This document shows positions 46,326-57,248 of a stretch of 64,000 nucleotides of DNA, one piece after another. Where the stretch lies: positions 32,916,987 to 32,980,986 of the forward strand of contig OX637290.1 of assembly GCA_951799445.1 (NCBI GenBank). Direction: 5' to 3'. The notes below the pieces were generated by a model, which had not been told where the DNA came from, made no database searches, and saw nothing but the letters and a program-made list of their open reading frames with translations. Within the stretch, counting starts at the first letter, position 1. The number at the start of each line of letters is the position of its first letter. The translations under genes were made by a program, and so were the position numbers. This DNA is from Pseudisothecium myosuroides (lineage: Eukaryota > Streptophyta > Bryopsida > Hypnales > Lembophyllaceae).

Positions 46326-47978
46326 TATCGAAAACCAACTTGTTAGAAAGACGAAACCGGAAGTTTGTGTAGAGCCGGATCCGGAAGAGAATCCGGAAAA
46401 GAAGTAGTTCCGGAAAAGAGTTTGTGTGCTGAAAGGACCCCTCTCGAGGTGGCCAAAATCCGGAAACTTAGAGGTCTAGAAATTCTAATTTTTGAATCAA
46501 CGTCTGGAATCTCCTGGGACGATAACTTGTGTCATTTTAGCACGTTTCGTTGTTAAAGATACTTACGCCTAGATTACGCGTACGACACATGGTGTCTTTG
46601 CATCTAGATCACAGAGGCCATAAACAACAGGACCCAGCAATTCAACCAAATTCTTGCAATTCATCCAGAATTCAGAGCTGTTCAGTATCCTCTTCACAAG
46701 TCAAGACTTTGTACGACTATTGTCTTTTTTGTCCGACAAGGTCCTCACGTATGTATCCCAATGCAGGTCAGTCACACTTTCTTTTAATGCACTCTTCACC
46801 TTCAGCAAGCGCTTCAATGAAATGAAATTGGAGGCAAATCTTGTTTCCCCTGGCATCAACAAGCTCAATTCCTTTTCGTAAGTACAAAATAGTGCAAGCG
46901 GCATGTGTCGCTTTCTAAAAAACTTAAGCACCATCTGTGCTTCATTAACCAAATTCCCTATCCACCCTTCGTTGCCCCAATCTTTAAGCAACAAATTCAA
47001 GGCGTGGACTACGCACCCTTGGAAAAAAATGTGCAGATACTTCTTTGTTATAATTTGCACGGCTTTAGGATTCACAGGAGCATTATCCGAGGTTATTTGC
47101 ACCACATTCTGAGGCCCTACCTTCTGTATAAATGTGTCCAAAATAGTTGCCAAATACTCTGCATTTTTTTCAAATCCACTTGTGTCCACTGATCCCAATA
47201 ATTGTTCTCCTGCGGAAGACACGAGCATCACATTTATCAATGGCTGATTTGTAACTGAGCTCCATCCATCAGTAGACAATGTTGCACCAAATTTTCGGAT
47301 ACTATTTTCTGTCCGCTTGTGCAATTTCACCTCAATATCTCCCTTCACTTGGTCTAAAAATTTTGTTCGTAAAGCGTTATACGAAGGAGGGCTGTATGGC
47401 CTTTTGAACTCAGCCGTTCTCTTCACTGCCTCTTTGAATACTTTAGTTCTCGCTACCACGAACGGCATGTTTGCTGAATAGAAAAAATTAGCCCACAACA
47501 TATTCAAATTGCGTCTACCAGCTTCTTCAAAACCATCTATTAGCTGGCATTGTCTACGAGGCCTACTGATGGAAGAAGGTGGAGTTTCTTGTTGGCTCTT
47601 GGATTCTGTGTTTTGGTTCATTCCCGAAGCTGAACGAGCTGTTTCAATGGAAGCTGTGCACGAGTCCTTTTGAGTTGAACGGTCTGAATCCTTTCCATTT
47701 GGCGTACTATTTGTGACTATTGGAAGATGTTGGCCATCTACATTCTCAAGATCCAATCTCCGTGGGAATGATCCATCACACCGAAGAAAAAGAGCTCGAA
47801 CTCCAGATGTCAATCGCGTACATAGGCTTATTCCTATGTCACAAGTACCATTCTTCCCTTCATATCCCAAATGACTCAACATGCGGCACTTTCGATTCGC
47901 AAATTCCAAGCTACATGCTTGGCACTTCACTTTATCACTTGATGTAACAGTATACCATTCTGAGGAATCCTTCTTCAT

Positions 47979-48271
47979 TGTGAAAAGCTTCTTCCCATTT
48001 CCACTTTGAAATTACCAATATTCGCTCAGACTTTAAAATACATGTGCATTCAAATCATCATGTATCATTGTATCATGTATCAAATAAAAGTATTGCATGA
48101 AGCCTTGGAAACCAAAGCCCCCCTATTCACTGAACTATGCATTACCAAGCAAGAGACACAAGAAATGTAGCTCTAGCCCTTGGAAATCTTAGCATTCAGG
48201 TTAACAGGAGTGATTTCAACTACCTTCTTCCTTGCTCTTATACGTTTGAGTTGCTAAAATCAAACTAACCG
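47979..48271. promoter_or_regulatory. Upstream region of the hAT gene
   Basis: AT-rich 290 bp between the hAT ATG and the next GGACGG cluster. Presumed promoter and 5' leader; no clear TATA box recognised. Confidence 0.3.
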
Positions 48272-48332
48272 TTGGAAGAAGCCCCAACGGACGAGCGGAC
48301 GGGCGGGCGGACGGGCGGGCGGACAGATAGGA
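48272..48332. repeat. GGACGG cluster 2 (5' side of the hAT gene)
   Basis: Five to six near-perfect GGACGGGCGGGC units. Lies 300 bp before the hAT start. Confidence 0.75.
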
Positions 48333-48699
48333 TTCATTTTTCTTTTTCTCATAAAATCATGACAGTGAACACAAGAGAAACACAGTATTATACTATTATA
48401 CAAACCAAAAAATCGTTGTGCCAAACACAGCACAAATGAAGTGAACATCATCAATAAAGAAGGCCAAAAAATACATAAAAATATATATATTAATATATGA
48501 ATAAGACAATAAAAACATTTTTTTGGGGGGCAAACCGATACAAATTATAAAGAAGTTATGATATGCGCGATTCAAAAACGATAAAAACTGAAAAAGTGCC
48601 ATACTTAGAGTGCAAACAAAAGTAATAAAGCCTATACTACTTAGTAATCTTCTATTAGTACTAATGTAGGTTTACAGTCAAAAATGAAATATTTTTTTA
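48333..48699. other. AT-rich spacer
   Basis: Includes an (AT)n-like tract near 48483-48500. No gene supported. Confidence 0.4.
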
Positions 48700-51600
48700 T
48701 TACATTCTGGCACCATTATTGTCTTCCGTATCACGAGATGTCCCCTCTCTCTCCATGAGTCTTCTACTTGTTCGACGAGGTACTGGTTGAGGACTCCCTT
48801 GTTGAAGGCAATTCTGAAGTTCACGGAAAGCTCCTACTTCCATATCAATCCTCTCAAATTGACTTTTTGTTTTTGGAGAGTGGTCATCTTCTTCTGTAAT
48901 CTTTCGTTTGTTTTTGCACTTCGGAGACAACTCCACTTCACGCGCCTTCAAAGTCCGGATAGCAAAATCTACTTCTTGTAGAAGTTTTTGAATTTCCTCG
49001 TCCTCGTTTCTCACATAGAATTGATTGAGATCGCCACTTGCATTTTCCCCCCCTAGATAATTCTTCCACTCTGCGATAACATCATCCATCCTCCTATCGA
49101 ATGCTCAAGCAACATCTTTCATTTTATGGTCTTGCGTTAATATTTGATCCAAGTCCACTCTGGAACGTACCTTTGCTGCTTCTTCCAACTTTGATAAAAC
49201 GAGGGCCCATCCTATCAAATCATGGTTGTACCCCTAATATTGCACAATGACTTCAGGGTCGCGTTCTACCTTTACCAAACGGTCATCGGTCTCATCTTTC
49301 TTCCATTCCGCCTCGGAAAAACGAAAAAATTTATTGTGTTCGATGCTCTAATGTCCTCCCATGCTACGGCAGAATAATTCTCGAGACTCAAGCATCGGAA
49401 TTCCAAAGGCAAGCAACTCCACTTCTACGTCCCGCGTCATCCAAAAATACTTATCCACTGGAGTAACCTCGGGGTTAATCAACCCATATATGCTTAGGGT
49501 AGAATCCCAATGAATTGCTTTTCCCCAATGCAAATAGTTTTGGAATTTGTATGGCACTTGGTCAAGGGGAAGGTTCCATCGATTGTACTCGTGACCCGGT
49601 GGCATCAGTACCGAAATCCCTAGCATTTCAAAAAGTCTTGTAGCCAAAAGAATACGGCACATGGGACAACGGGCGGCATACGTTGCGGCCCTTTGGATAC
49701 AAAGAATATGGAAAGAATGGCCACATTGGCCCAAAGTTAAACATCCTTCGGGCCCAAAACCATGCTGGCAAAGACAACACTTCCCTTTCAACAGGAAATC
49801 ATTAGGATTACTGCAGAGCACAAGTGTCTTTTCCTCATCAAATATGTGAGCAGACAATGTGTTGTGAACTACCCATCCTTCTTCCACTTCTCTGGCCCAA
49901 TTGATGTCCTCGGAATGATAGGATTTGCCGTGGTTTAGGGGCTCAAACATTCGATTCATGTCTCCCTAAACCGTAACCTGCACATCAAGATTCGCTCTTT
50001 CATCCTCCATCTTCCTCTTGAGACACAAATAAGAGCTTTCCACGTGATTGTATGTTTTGTCCGATTCCATTGCATACGTGAGGAGCCCACTCATGAGTCG
50101 AGAGGACACGCGTGCAGGATCTTGTAGTTGCCTCGCCCAAAACACCCAACGCAAGTCCTCTAAATCTTTTGGAAGGATATTACTCAGAACTCCTACTTTT
50201 TCCATTCGTCTCATTAAAGACTCCGCCTCATTCTTCTCTTGAATTGCCAAGTTCAATTGTTGCTTTAAATCGTCGACAATAGGGTCGACCGGTTGCGTGG
50301 ATTTAGAGCCTTCCAATAAGAGATGAGGCTCAGGTTCCAAGCTTTCAACAGCCACTTTAACTTCTGTGCTCTCGTCCACGGCTTTGCCCTTCTCAACAAT
50401 GTCAAGGGCAAGAGAGAGAGGAAGGATAGCGTGATGGCTCTCAATGACCTCTGCAACTTTTGTTGTCTCGTCCACAGCTTTGCCCTTCTCGAGCGGAAGA
50501 GAAAGTCGATCACTATCTTCAGTCTGTTCATTTTCCTCCCATGAGCCCTTGCAATGTTCACATGTCTTCTCGTTTTGTAATTTCTGTAACATCTCCCGGT
50601 GCTCACATAACGTCCCCTCGAATGTCTTGCAGTTCTTTGTCAACTACAAATTTTGGACCTTCAATTTCTCATTTCTGAGCCGCTCCCTCTCATATTGTTG
50701 CTTACGTTCCTCATGTTCTTTCTGCAATGCCATATACTTTTCCTTCAACTCGTCATGGTCTTCCTTTGCATAAGACACTTTTGTAAGCTCTATAACCTTC
50801 TTTTCAAGGTCACATAAGTTGTTTAGGTCTTTCACCCTATTATCCTGCAGTTTGTTTGCGAAATCAACAAACTTCCTGAAAGCCAGTGCACCATGCATAA
50901 TCTGTGACGTGATTTGAGAGAAGGAATCCACGATTTCCTCAAGGGCAGGTGTGCATTCAGCCACAAGTCTAGCTGTACATGATAGAGATAAAGCGCTTTT
51001 AAACATGTCTTTAAAGTCCATTTTAGAAAAGCGTGACTTGAAGTGCCCTTCTCCCCCTTCCATCGAACTGTCCCTTTCCTCTTCAGTACAAGTTTCATTT
51101 GAAGGGCCCCCTTCATTTGAAACGGCAAAACCGGCTGGGCCGATTTTAATTTTTTGCCATCGAAGAGTACACTCTAAAAAGTTCTCCATTTCTCGTACTG
51201 GAGGAATCTGGCGTAATCTCTCAAGATCTTCACGATCCAACAAATTCAACACTGGATGAAAGAATGGAGAAGGTATCCCTTCCTCATTATTGACAACGAT
51301 ATGAATGGGTGGCTCTTCCGAAGGCAACATTGTATGCATTTGTCTCGGGGATGGGCTTTGTCTTTGGTTCCCGTCCTCATAATCATCTCTGGTAGTAATG
51401 TCCCCCAGGACATTGCTCTCTAGAAGATTAGTGATTGTATTGGTTGCCCTCTCCAGTTCTTCGACGGGAACCTCTTCCTCGGAAATGTCAAAAGGCGCCG
51501 TTGAATCTTCTTCATTTCGAAGACGGTCCGCCTTAAATATACAAGTTTCCTGCACTGGATTTGATACATTTGGTACAGGATTCATAGATGATGCTGGAGC

Positions 51601-52387
51601 ATCCGCCACAACTCCTTTCGCATATACAACCCTAAATGCATTGTGCCACTCGTGCGTAGTAATATTTTGGCTGGTTTCACCTTCAGCATTACTTTTTCCT
51701 CTGATGCCTTTTATACCATCCACTTCGGTTTGAAAGGGAATCTCTTGTTCTTCCGCTGGATCATTTGACTTGGCCTTTGCTTCATTGGATGGAAGTAGTG
51801 GCTCTTTTTTTTTCTGTTGTAACTTCTACATTCTGCTTTTCCGTTTGAACGGCACTAGGTACTTGTTCCGTTGCATTTTTTGACGTACCACGAGCTTCAG
51901 GAAGTTCGACATTTGATACAAACGTATCCGGAATATATTTTTGATAGAAGGGAAGTTGCAATGGTGCTGCCGATGTCTTAGGATACGTGTTCCACGCCAC
52001 CTTGCGAGCCAACACAAGTTCAGCATAAACCATGCATGCCAAACTGTAGTTTATTTTGCCCTTGCTCATACCCTTGTCTCCAAAAAGAGTACGCCATACC
52101 TCCATCGAGCGATGCACGAAATGATCATTCAAGCAACTTCCTGGTTTAAAACAATACTCCTTCGTGTGAAGAGCATGACAGTCTTTAGACCACAACTTCC
52201 CAATGTGATACATCTTCACATATTTCTTGCACAATTTAAAAGACCAGTACTCTGCATCCTCCTTCTCCCAACCGTCCTCCGCCTTAATATTGTCATTCAC
52301 CAAAATATCATACCGCAACTGCTGACCAACCCCTTTAGATTTGGATTTCTTGCTGCTTTCAGCTGCACCAATATTTTCTATTGCCAT
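48700..52387 (-). pseudogene. BED-like + coiled coil + RING-H2 gene, about 1230 codons, four TAG and one TGA in frame, one frameshift
   Basis: From ATG at 52387 the frame begins with a domain related to the gene at 55655 (GWEKEDAEYWSFKLCKKYVKMYHIGKLW). The first zinc-binding Cys of that gene is Phe here. A nine-A run (51805-51813, T on the plus strand) shifts the frame by one; with eight A it continues. Then come a Ser/Thr/Glu-rich part, a long coiled coil, and at about 49658-49790 a RING-H2 finger (KCCLCQHGF, QCGHSFHILC, RCPMC), typical of ubiquitin E3 ligases. A further conserved region (YFWMTRDVEVELLAFGIPM) and a short coiled C-terminus end at TAA. In-frame stops: TAG 50644-50646, TAG 49966-49968, TAG 49348-49350, TAG 49234-49236, TGA 49105-49107. 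Each is followed by coherent sequence in the same frame. Confidence 0.75.
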
Positions 52388-52676
52388 AACTACTGAATGT
52401 TTTGATTGTCGAGTGATGACTGTCGACTATGAAATTGAAATTGTAATTGTCAAAGTCTTGAAGTCTTGATATGTTCACCAAATACTAGAAGCATGTCGAT
52501 ATCTTCGAGCGTGTCAAAGTGATGAAGTCCCAAAGGCCAAACCGTGTATCGAAAAAAGATAATTGACCCCAACTCTCCACCACATAGGAGCAACTAGCAC
52601 GGTGAAGCAACAGTAGCACATCCAACGTGGCTTGTTTCCTCAATGGGAGAGTGGAAGTGAGGAGAAAGATAGTGGC

Positions 52677-52830
52677 CGTCCGCTCATAGAGCCGTCCGCT
52701 CCCAGACCTAAAAAGTACCCTCCCCCGAAGCTAATCCGGACAACGCGGACCTAGCCCGAACCGGCGGACGGGCGGACGGCCCGAACCACAGGCGGACGGT
52801 CCCGCGGACGGGCGGACGGGCCAGATCGCC
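52677..52830. repeat. GGACGG cluster 3
   Basis: GCGGACGGGCGGACGG-type units, 290 bp before the start of the BED-RING gene. The inner part is shared with the left arm of the large inverted repeat. Confidence 0.75.
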
Positions 52831-53738
52831 TTGGATTCCAATTTTAATTAAGGGTCGCCTAGGATTCCATTGTTCTTATCAAACTTATGAGGTTCAGAAT
52901 CTAAGCCCTAAACCCTAAACCCTAAACCCTAACGATTTCAGTCCTAAGAATTTTTTCCGAATTCATTAGTTCTCTTCTTTGATTGAAGTTTAGATTGAAA
53001 GGTAATGGAAGAAAAATTACAATTGAAACTCAAATGCAATTGAAATTTGTGAATTTCAATAAATTTTAAATTTCAAATGCAAATACAACCTACAATCCTA
53101 TTTGAATTGAATTGAAATGTAATGCAATGCACATACAATTCAAATTTAAATCACATTCACTTCTAATTCAATAGAAAGAAGAAGTTCTAAAAACTTTTTA
53201 TGAATTTGGATTTGTACTTTCCTATCATTTGAAAAAATGAAATGCACTGTGCAGTACAATTTCATTTAAAATATGTATTACATTCCATTTTTATTGAAAT
53301 TGATTCCAGAAATTGATAATCTTAATTTAAATGAAAGTTACATTCAACTAAGAATGAAATTACATTCAGATTCATATTCTATTCCCTAAAACCGCCGCAA
53401 AATTGCACATGCAATTTAATTTGAATGCAAGGCAAATTGTATTGCAATTCAAGTGAATTTCCAATTCAATTTCGATTGAATTCCAATTTCTACGGAAATT
53501 CAATTCATGGACAATTCATTGCATTCAAGTTAAAAACTTAAAATTCATGAGAGCATCAGATTCATTTTGAATTTTAATTGGAATGACTTTGTAAAATCAA
53601 CTATACTTCGAATGGGTCGACAATGCAATTCAAATTGAAGTGGAATTGGAAAATGAATGATAAACCATTATTAGATAACACTATTTGGACCATAATGAAT
53701 GAAATATATATGAAATTATGAATCAATCATTTCTCTAA
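52806..53738. repeat. Left arm of a 933-bp inverted repeat
   Basis: Nearly identical (few mismatches by eye) to the reverse complement of 54465-55397. Contains (CCCTAAA)3CCCTAA at 52906-52932, then AT-rich sequence full of GAATTCAATT words. Confidence 0.9.
52906..52932. repeat. Interstitial plant-type telomere repeats
   Basis: Almost four units of CCCTAAA, mirrored at 55271-55297 as TTTAGGG. Confidence 0.9.
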
Positions 53739-54464
53739 GGGAAGATTCAACAATAATATGAAATACGAATGTGGGATTATATTTTTCTAAAGGAAAAAAA
53801 ACAAACATACTAAAAGATATTGTATTTGGATTTTTTTAAGAAAGAAAGATTTAAGTACTAGTAATTGATACCAAATTTTTTGTTTTTGTTAAAAATAATC
53901 TTCAATGGTAATGCATATTCTATTTCATGTATACAATTATATTTAATGATTAAGAACCAACAACTAATTATTGAATTGCCATTGTTCTCCATAATGAAGA
54001 TGCATCTATGGTATTAACGTCTGAACAACTTTTAGAAATGAGCCTCAAATAGAATGGACCTTGGAATCAAATACACATTAATGATTCATTTCAGCATATA
54101 GTAGAATACATTTGAAGAAGCCACAAATCGCTTAGCCCATGACACGATGACAAATCCGTTCTAGAAAAATAAGAGTTCACATCCATAACCAACTTGCACA
54201 CTCACTGGATTGAACTTCAGGAGAATTGTGACTTCTAAGCTTTGGACGATTCCCCTGGACTTTAGAAGAAAGCGTCGATTTCCATTACTTGAATAGTTAC
54301 TTAGAATAGTTATCCTAAACCCACTACAATAATGATGGTATTTAGTGTTATGGTACAAATAGTGTTACCTAATTTTTACCATATCCATTTAGAGTTTTAC
54401 TTCCTAGCTCTTATGAGCTCATTTCTAATATGAAATTATCGTTAACACTAATATGAAATTATCT
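53739..54464. other. Spacer of the inverted repeat
   Basis: 726 bp of AT-rich DNA. The 65-codon minus-strand frame at 54161-54358 shows no recognisable motif. Confidence 0.6.
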
Positions 54465-55397
54465 TTAGAGAAATGATTGATTCATAATTTCATATATATT
54501 TCATTCATTATGGTCCAAATAGTGTTATCTAATAATGGTTTATCATTCATTTTCCAATTCCACTTCAATTTGAATTGCATTGTCGACCCATTCAAAGTAT
54601 AGTTGATTTTACAAAGTCATTCCAATTAAAATTCAAAATGAATCTGATGCTCTCATGAATTTTAAGTTTTTAACTTGAATGCAATGAATTGTCCATGAAT
54701 TGAATTTCCGTAGAAATTGGAATTCAATCGAAATTGAATTGGAAATTCACTTGAATTGCAATACAATTTGCCTTGCATTCAAATTAAATTGCATGTGCAA
54801 TTTTGCGGCGGTTTTAGGGAATAGAATATGAATCTGAATGTAATTTCATTCTTAGTTGAATGTAACTTTCATTTAAATTAAGATTATCAATTTCTGGAAT
54901 CAATTTCAATAAAAATGGAATGTAATACATATTTTAAATGAAATTGTACTGCACAGTGCATTTCATTTTTTCAAATGATAGGAAAGTACAAATCCAAATT
55001 CATAAAAAGTTTTTAGAACTTCTTCTTTCTATTGAATTAGAAGTGAATGTGATTTAAATTTGAATTGTATGTGCATTGCATTACATTTCAATTCAATTCA
55101 AATAGGATTGTAGGTTGTATTTGCATTTGAAATTTAAAATTTATTGAAATTCACAAATTTCAATTGCATTTGAGTTTCAATTGTAATTTTTCTTCCATTA
55201 CCTTTCAATCTAAACTTCAATCAAAGAAGTAAACTAAGGAATTCGGAAAAAATTCTTAGGACTGAAATCGTTAGGGTTTAGGGTTTAGGGTTTAGGGCTT
55301 AGATTCTGAACCTCATAAGTTTGATAAGAACAATGGAATCCTAGGCGACCCTTAATTAAAATTGGAATCCAAGGCGATCTGGCCCGTCCGCCCGTCC
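54465..55397. repeat. Right arm of the 933-bp inverted repeat
   Basis: Same length as the left arm. Contains TTTAGGG units at 55271-55297. Ends inside GGACGG cluster 4. Confidence 0.9.
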
Positions 55398-55516
55398 ATC
55401 CGTCTGTCCTTCATCGTCGGCCGTTCGATGCAAAGCGGTCGCAGCTTGGGCCGTCCGATCGGGACAGCGACGTCCGCCCGGGCGGATGCTATATATTTGG
55501 CCGCGGACGGCTTCGT
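55378..55516. repeat. GGACGG cluster 4
   Basis: CCGTCCGCCCGTCC-type units on the plus strand, about 140 bp before the start of the BED-UIM gene. Mirror image of cluster 3. Confidence 0.7.
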
Positions 55517-55654
55517 CCGCACAGTTGTTTGCCTTGCAGAGTGGGCTGATCCAATGGCAATTTGTCTCTGCGCGCCTCCTTCGACTTCGAGTGCAAACAA
55601 CTGTGAAATTGTGAAACATTGGATTGTGATTTGTGAACTTGTCATTTCGACACC

Positions 55655-56854
55655 ATGCCTCCAAAAGGGCTTCCCAATCCTTTCAAGAAAAGTACGAAAG
55701 GAAAACCTCAAGAATTCGATTTGGATGTCTACTTTGACGAGTTCAATGTGGCAAAGGAAGGATGGCAGTACAAGACTAAGAAGGTTTGGAACTGCACGAT
55801 GTGCAAAAAATATGTCAAAATGTCACACATTGCCAAACTATGGCCACTGAGTGACGACTTAGAGAAAAATGTCAAGCGTTGGGAAGGCCCCATGGAGACG
55901 TGCAGCAGTAAACATTTCAAATGGAGATATGAAGAGATTTGGGCAGCTTCAAATCTAGCTGCCTCGAAGCCCAAAATCATGAACTACTCTACCATGGCTA
56001 TGGTTTGGGCGGAGATTGTATTGCAGAAAGACGTAGACTGGCGTACGATGATAGGGATGAACAAGGAGACCAAAATGACTTGTCATTCAGCCGTGGTACT
56101 TAGCAATTGGAAAAGGGAAAGCGATTGTTTGCCAGCTTGGTCTAATCGTGGTCAATTCGGCAATCCAGCTTGGCCAATGCGAGATGCAGAGGACAGTGAT
56201 AGTGAAGATGATGAGGAGGCTTCATTACCGTTGCCACCTCCACCTCCGGAAAGACATGAACGTCGAGACGAGCGTGACAACATAGAATACGAGAATCAAA
56301 TGCAAGAAGCGCTCAGGAGAAGTATAGAGGATTACGGTCCACCACGTAGGCACCACAAATCATCACATGATTCCCATTGTCATCAAAATGCAGGTCCCCC
56401 ACAACATGGAGGAGGAAGTTCACGGTCCAACCGTGACCTCCGGGACGATTCAAAAGAGTTTCCAAATGTCGGAGGAGGCTTCTTAGACCCAAGGAACGTG
56501 GACTTGAGGAGTTTACAACATGGCGGATTGCAGTATTATCCAACAACAGGAGGACCCTATGGAAACCCGAGTTATCCAGACTACAGTGGTTCTGAATACG
56601 GTGGCTCACAATATTATCACGGAACGGGAGGACATGATTTGTATGGGCCTCATGGAAGCTCATTTTATAGTGGATCAAGTCATGGAAGAACTACAGGGTC
56701 TGAAGAAAATGCTCCAATTCCACCTCCAACTTTTGGAGGGCCTTACTATGACAATTTTGCCCCCGGAGGACAATCAAGCGGATATGGGCCACATGGTGGC
56801 TCCGGTTCTGCACGAGAAAGTCAAAAAGATGATATCAGTTCTGACTCGGAGTGA
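55655..56854 (+). CDS. BED-like finger + ubiquitin-interacting motif + Gly/Tyr/Ser-rich tail protein (399 aa)
   Basis: An intact frame beginning CACCATGCC. Residues 36-63 (GWQYKTKKVWNCTMCKKYVKMSHIAKLW, split here as GWQYKTKKVW and NCTMCKKYVKM) give C47, C50 and H58, a short BED-like zinc finger. The domain to about residue 129 is shared with the BED-RING gene (MNYSTMAMVWAEIVL against INYSLACMVYAELVL). After an acidic stretch and a Pro run, residues 210-227 (NIEYENQMQEALRRSIEDY) match the ubiquitin-interacting consensus: acidic, hydrophobic-x-x-Ala-Leu-x-x-Ser-Ile-x-Asp. Residues about 270-395 are low-complexity Gly, Tyr and Ser, like prion-like tails of RNA-binding proteins. It has no in-frame stop and uses TGA as its end. 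A transposon-derived DNA-binding adaptor for ubiquitin is a reasonable guess. Confidence 0.75.
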   Translation: MPPKGLPNPFKKSTKGKPQEFDLDVYFDEFNVAKEGWQYKTKKVWNCTMCKKYVKMSHIAKLWPLSDDLEKNVKRWEGPMETCSSKHFKWRYEEIWAASNLAASKPKIMNYSTMAMVWAEIVLQKDVDWRTMIGMNKETKMTCHSAVVLSNWKRESDCLPAWSNRGQFGNPAWPMRDAEDSDSEDDEEASLPLPPPPPERHERRDERDNIEYENQMQEALRRSIEDYGPPRRHHKSSHDSHCHQNAGPPQHGGGSSRSNRDLRDDSKEFPNVGGGFLDPRNVDLRSLQHGGLQYYPTTGGPYGNPSYPDYSGSEYGGSQYYHGTGGHDLYGPHGSSFYSGSSHGRTTGSEENAPIPPPTFGGPYYDNFAPGGQSSGYGPHGGSGSARESQKDDISSDSE

Positions 56855-57243
56855 AGTATAGTAGTATAGTACGATTGAAAATATTGAAGATGCTCGTACT
56901 ATTGGTTAGAAGTCGCTTTTTGTAGTTTGCAATGGTGTTCTATTTTGTTAGGAAGGGAAATCCTATGGATTATATGTGATTGTAGCTTTTTTGTGAGTAC
57001 GGTAGTACTTATTGTCTACATATTTTACATAGGAATTGCCCTACACAATCAATGTGTTGATTGTATTCATGTTTTGAATGAAGTTTTGCAATAAATCATG
57101 GACTTTTATTCAATACGGTGTACAACTCTAAAATTTTAAAATTAGTATGTGAATAGGAAATTAGGAATGTGAAATTCTATGTACTTATGGATTTATGGTG
57201 ATTTGTTGTACCTGGAAATTGGTGCAAATGTACAAATGAGATT
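56855..57243. other. 3' non-coding region of the BED-UIM gene
   Basis: AT-rich, with AATAAA-like ATAAAT near 57090. No other gene. Confidence 0.4.
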
Positions 57244-57248
57244 ATTAG

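Larger units (their letters stand above)
44542..46587 (+). mobile_element. LTR-like element, family C with internal deletion (C3, 2046 bp)
   Basis: TGTGGAAGTGCG ... GCGTACGACA with duplication CATGG at 44537-44541 and 46588-46592. It sits inside the hAT frame (after D-A-K-T-P), and removing it with one CATGG restores that frame exactly. Relative to C2 it lacks 1434 bp between two nearly identical 15-mers. Confidence 0.9.
42442..47978 (-). pseudogene. hAT-family transposase gene, BED finger + DUF659-like + hAT dimerisation, split by C3
   Basis: With C3 and one CATGG copy removed, the frame is 1162 codons from ATG (47976-47978) to TAA (42442-42444). Residues 19, 22 and 36 (CQAC ... H) form a BED-like zinc finger. 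The RNase-H-like core shows STDGWSS, ITSDNAPVN and GCVVHALNLLLKD. The C-terminal dimerisation region has AHAWWDF, PISSSACERNWSSYSF and KTKRAMDLVYVY. An acidic and then a disordered Ser-rich tail follows. Four in-frame stops interrupt it (TGA 46701-46703, TGA 43717-43719, TGA 42793-42795, TAG 42535-42537), yet the frame never shifts, and protein-like sequence continues after each (LVKRILNSSEFW, FVKKVFKGKKLKR). It would cut and paste hAT DNA if intact. Here it is at best dead or dependent on readthrough. Confidence 0.87.

Noticed and set aside
42442..47978. A nuclear genetic code with TAG and TGA as sense
   Set aside because: The intact ORFs of C2 (ending in TGA) and BED-UIM (ending in TGA), and the apparent TAG end of D1, use these as stops. 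Methylation decay explains the data better, though recoding is not strictly excluded.
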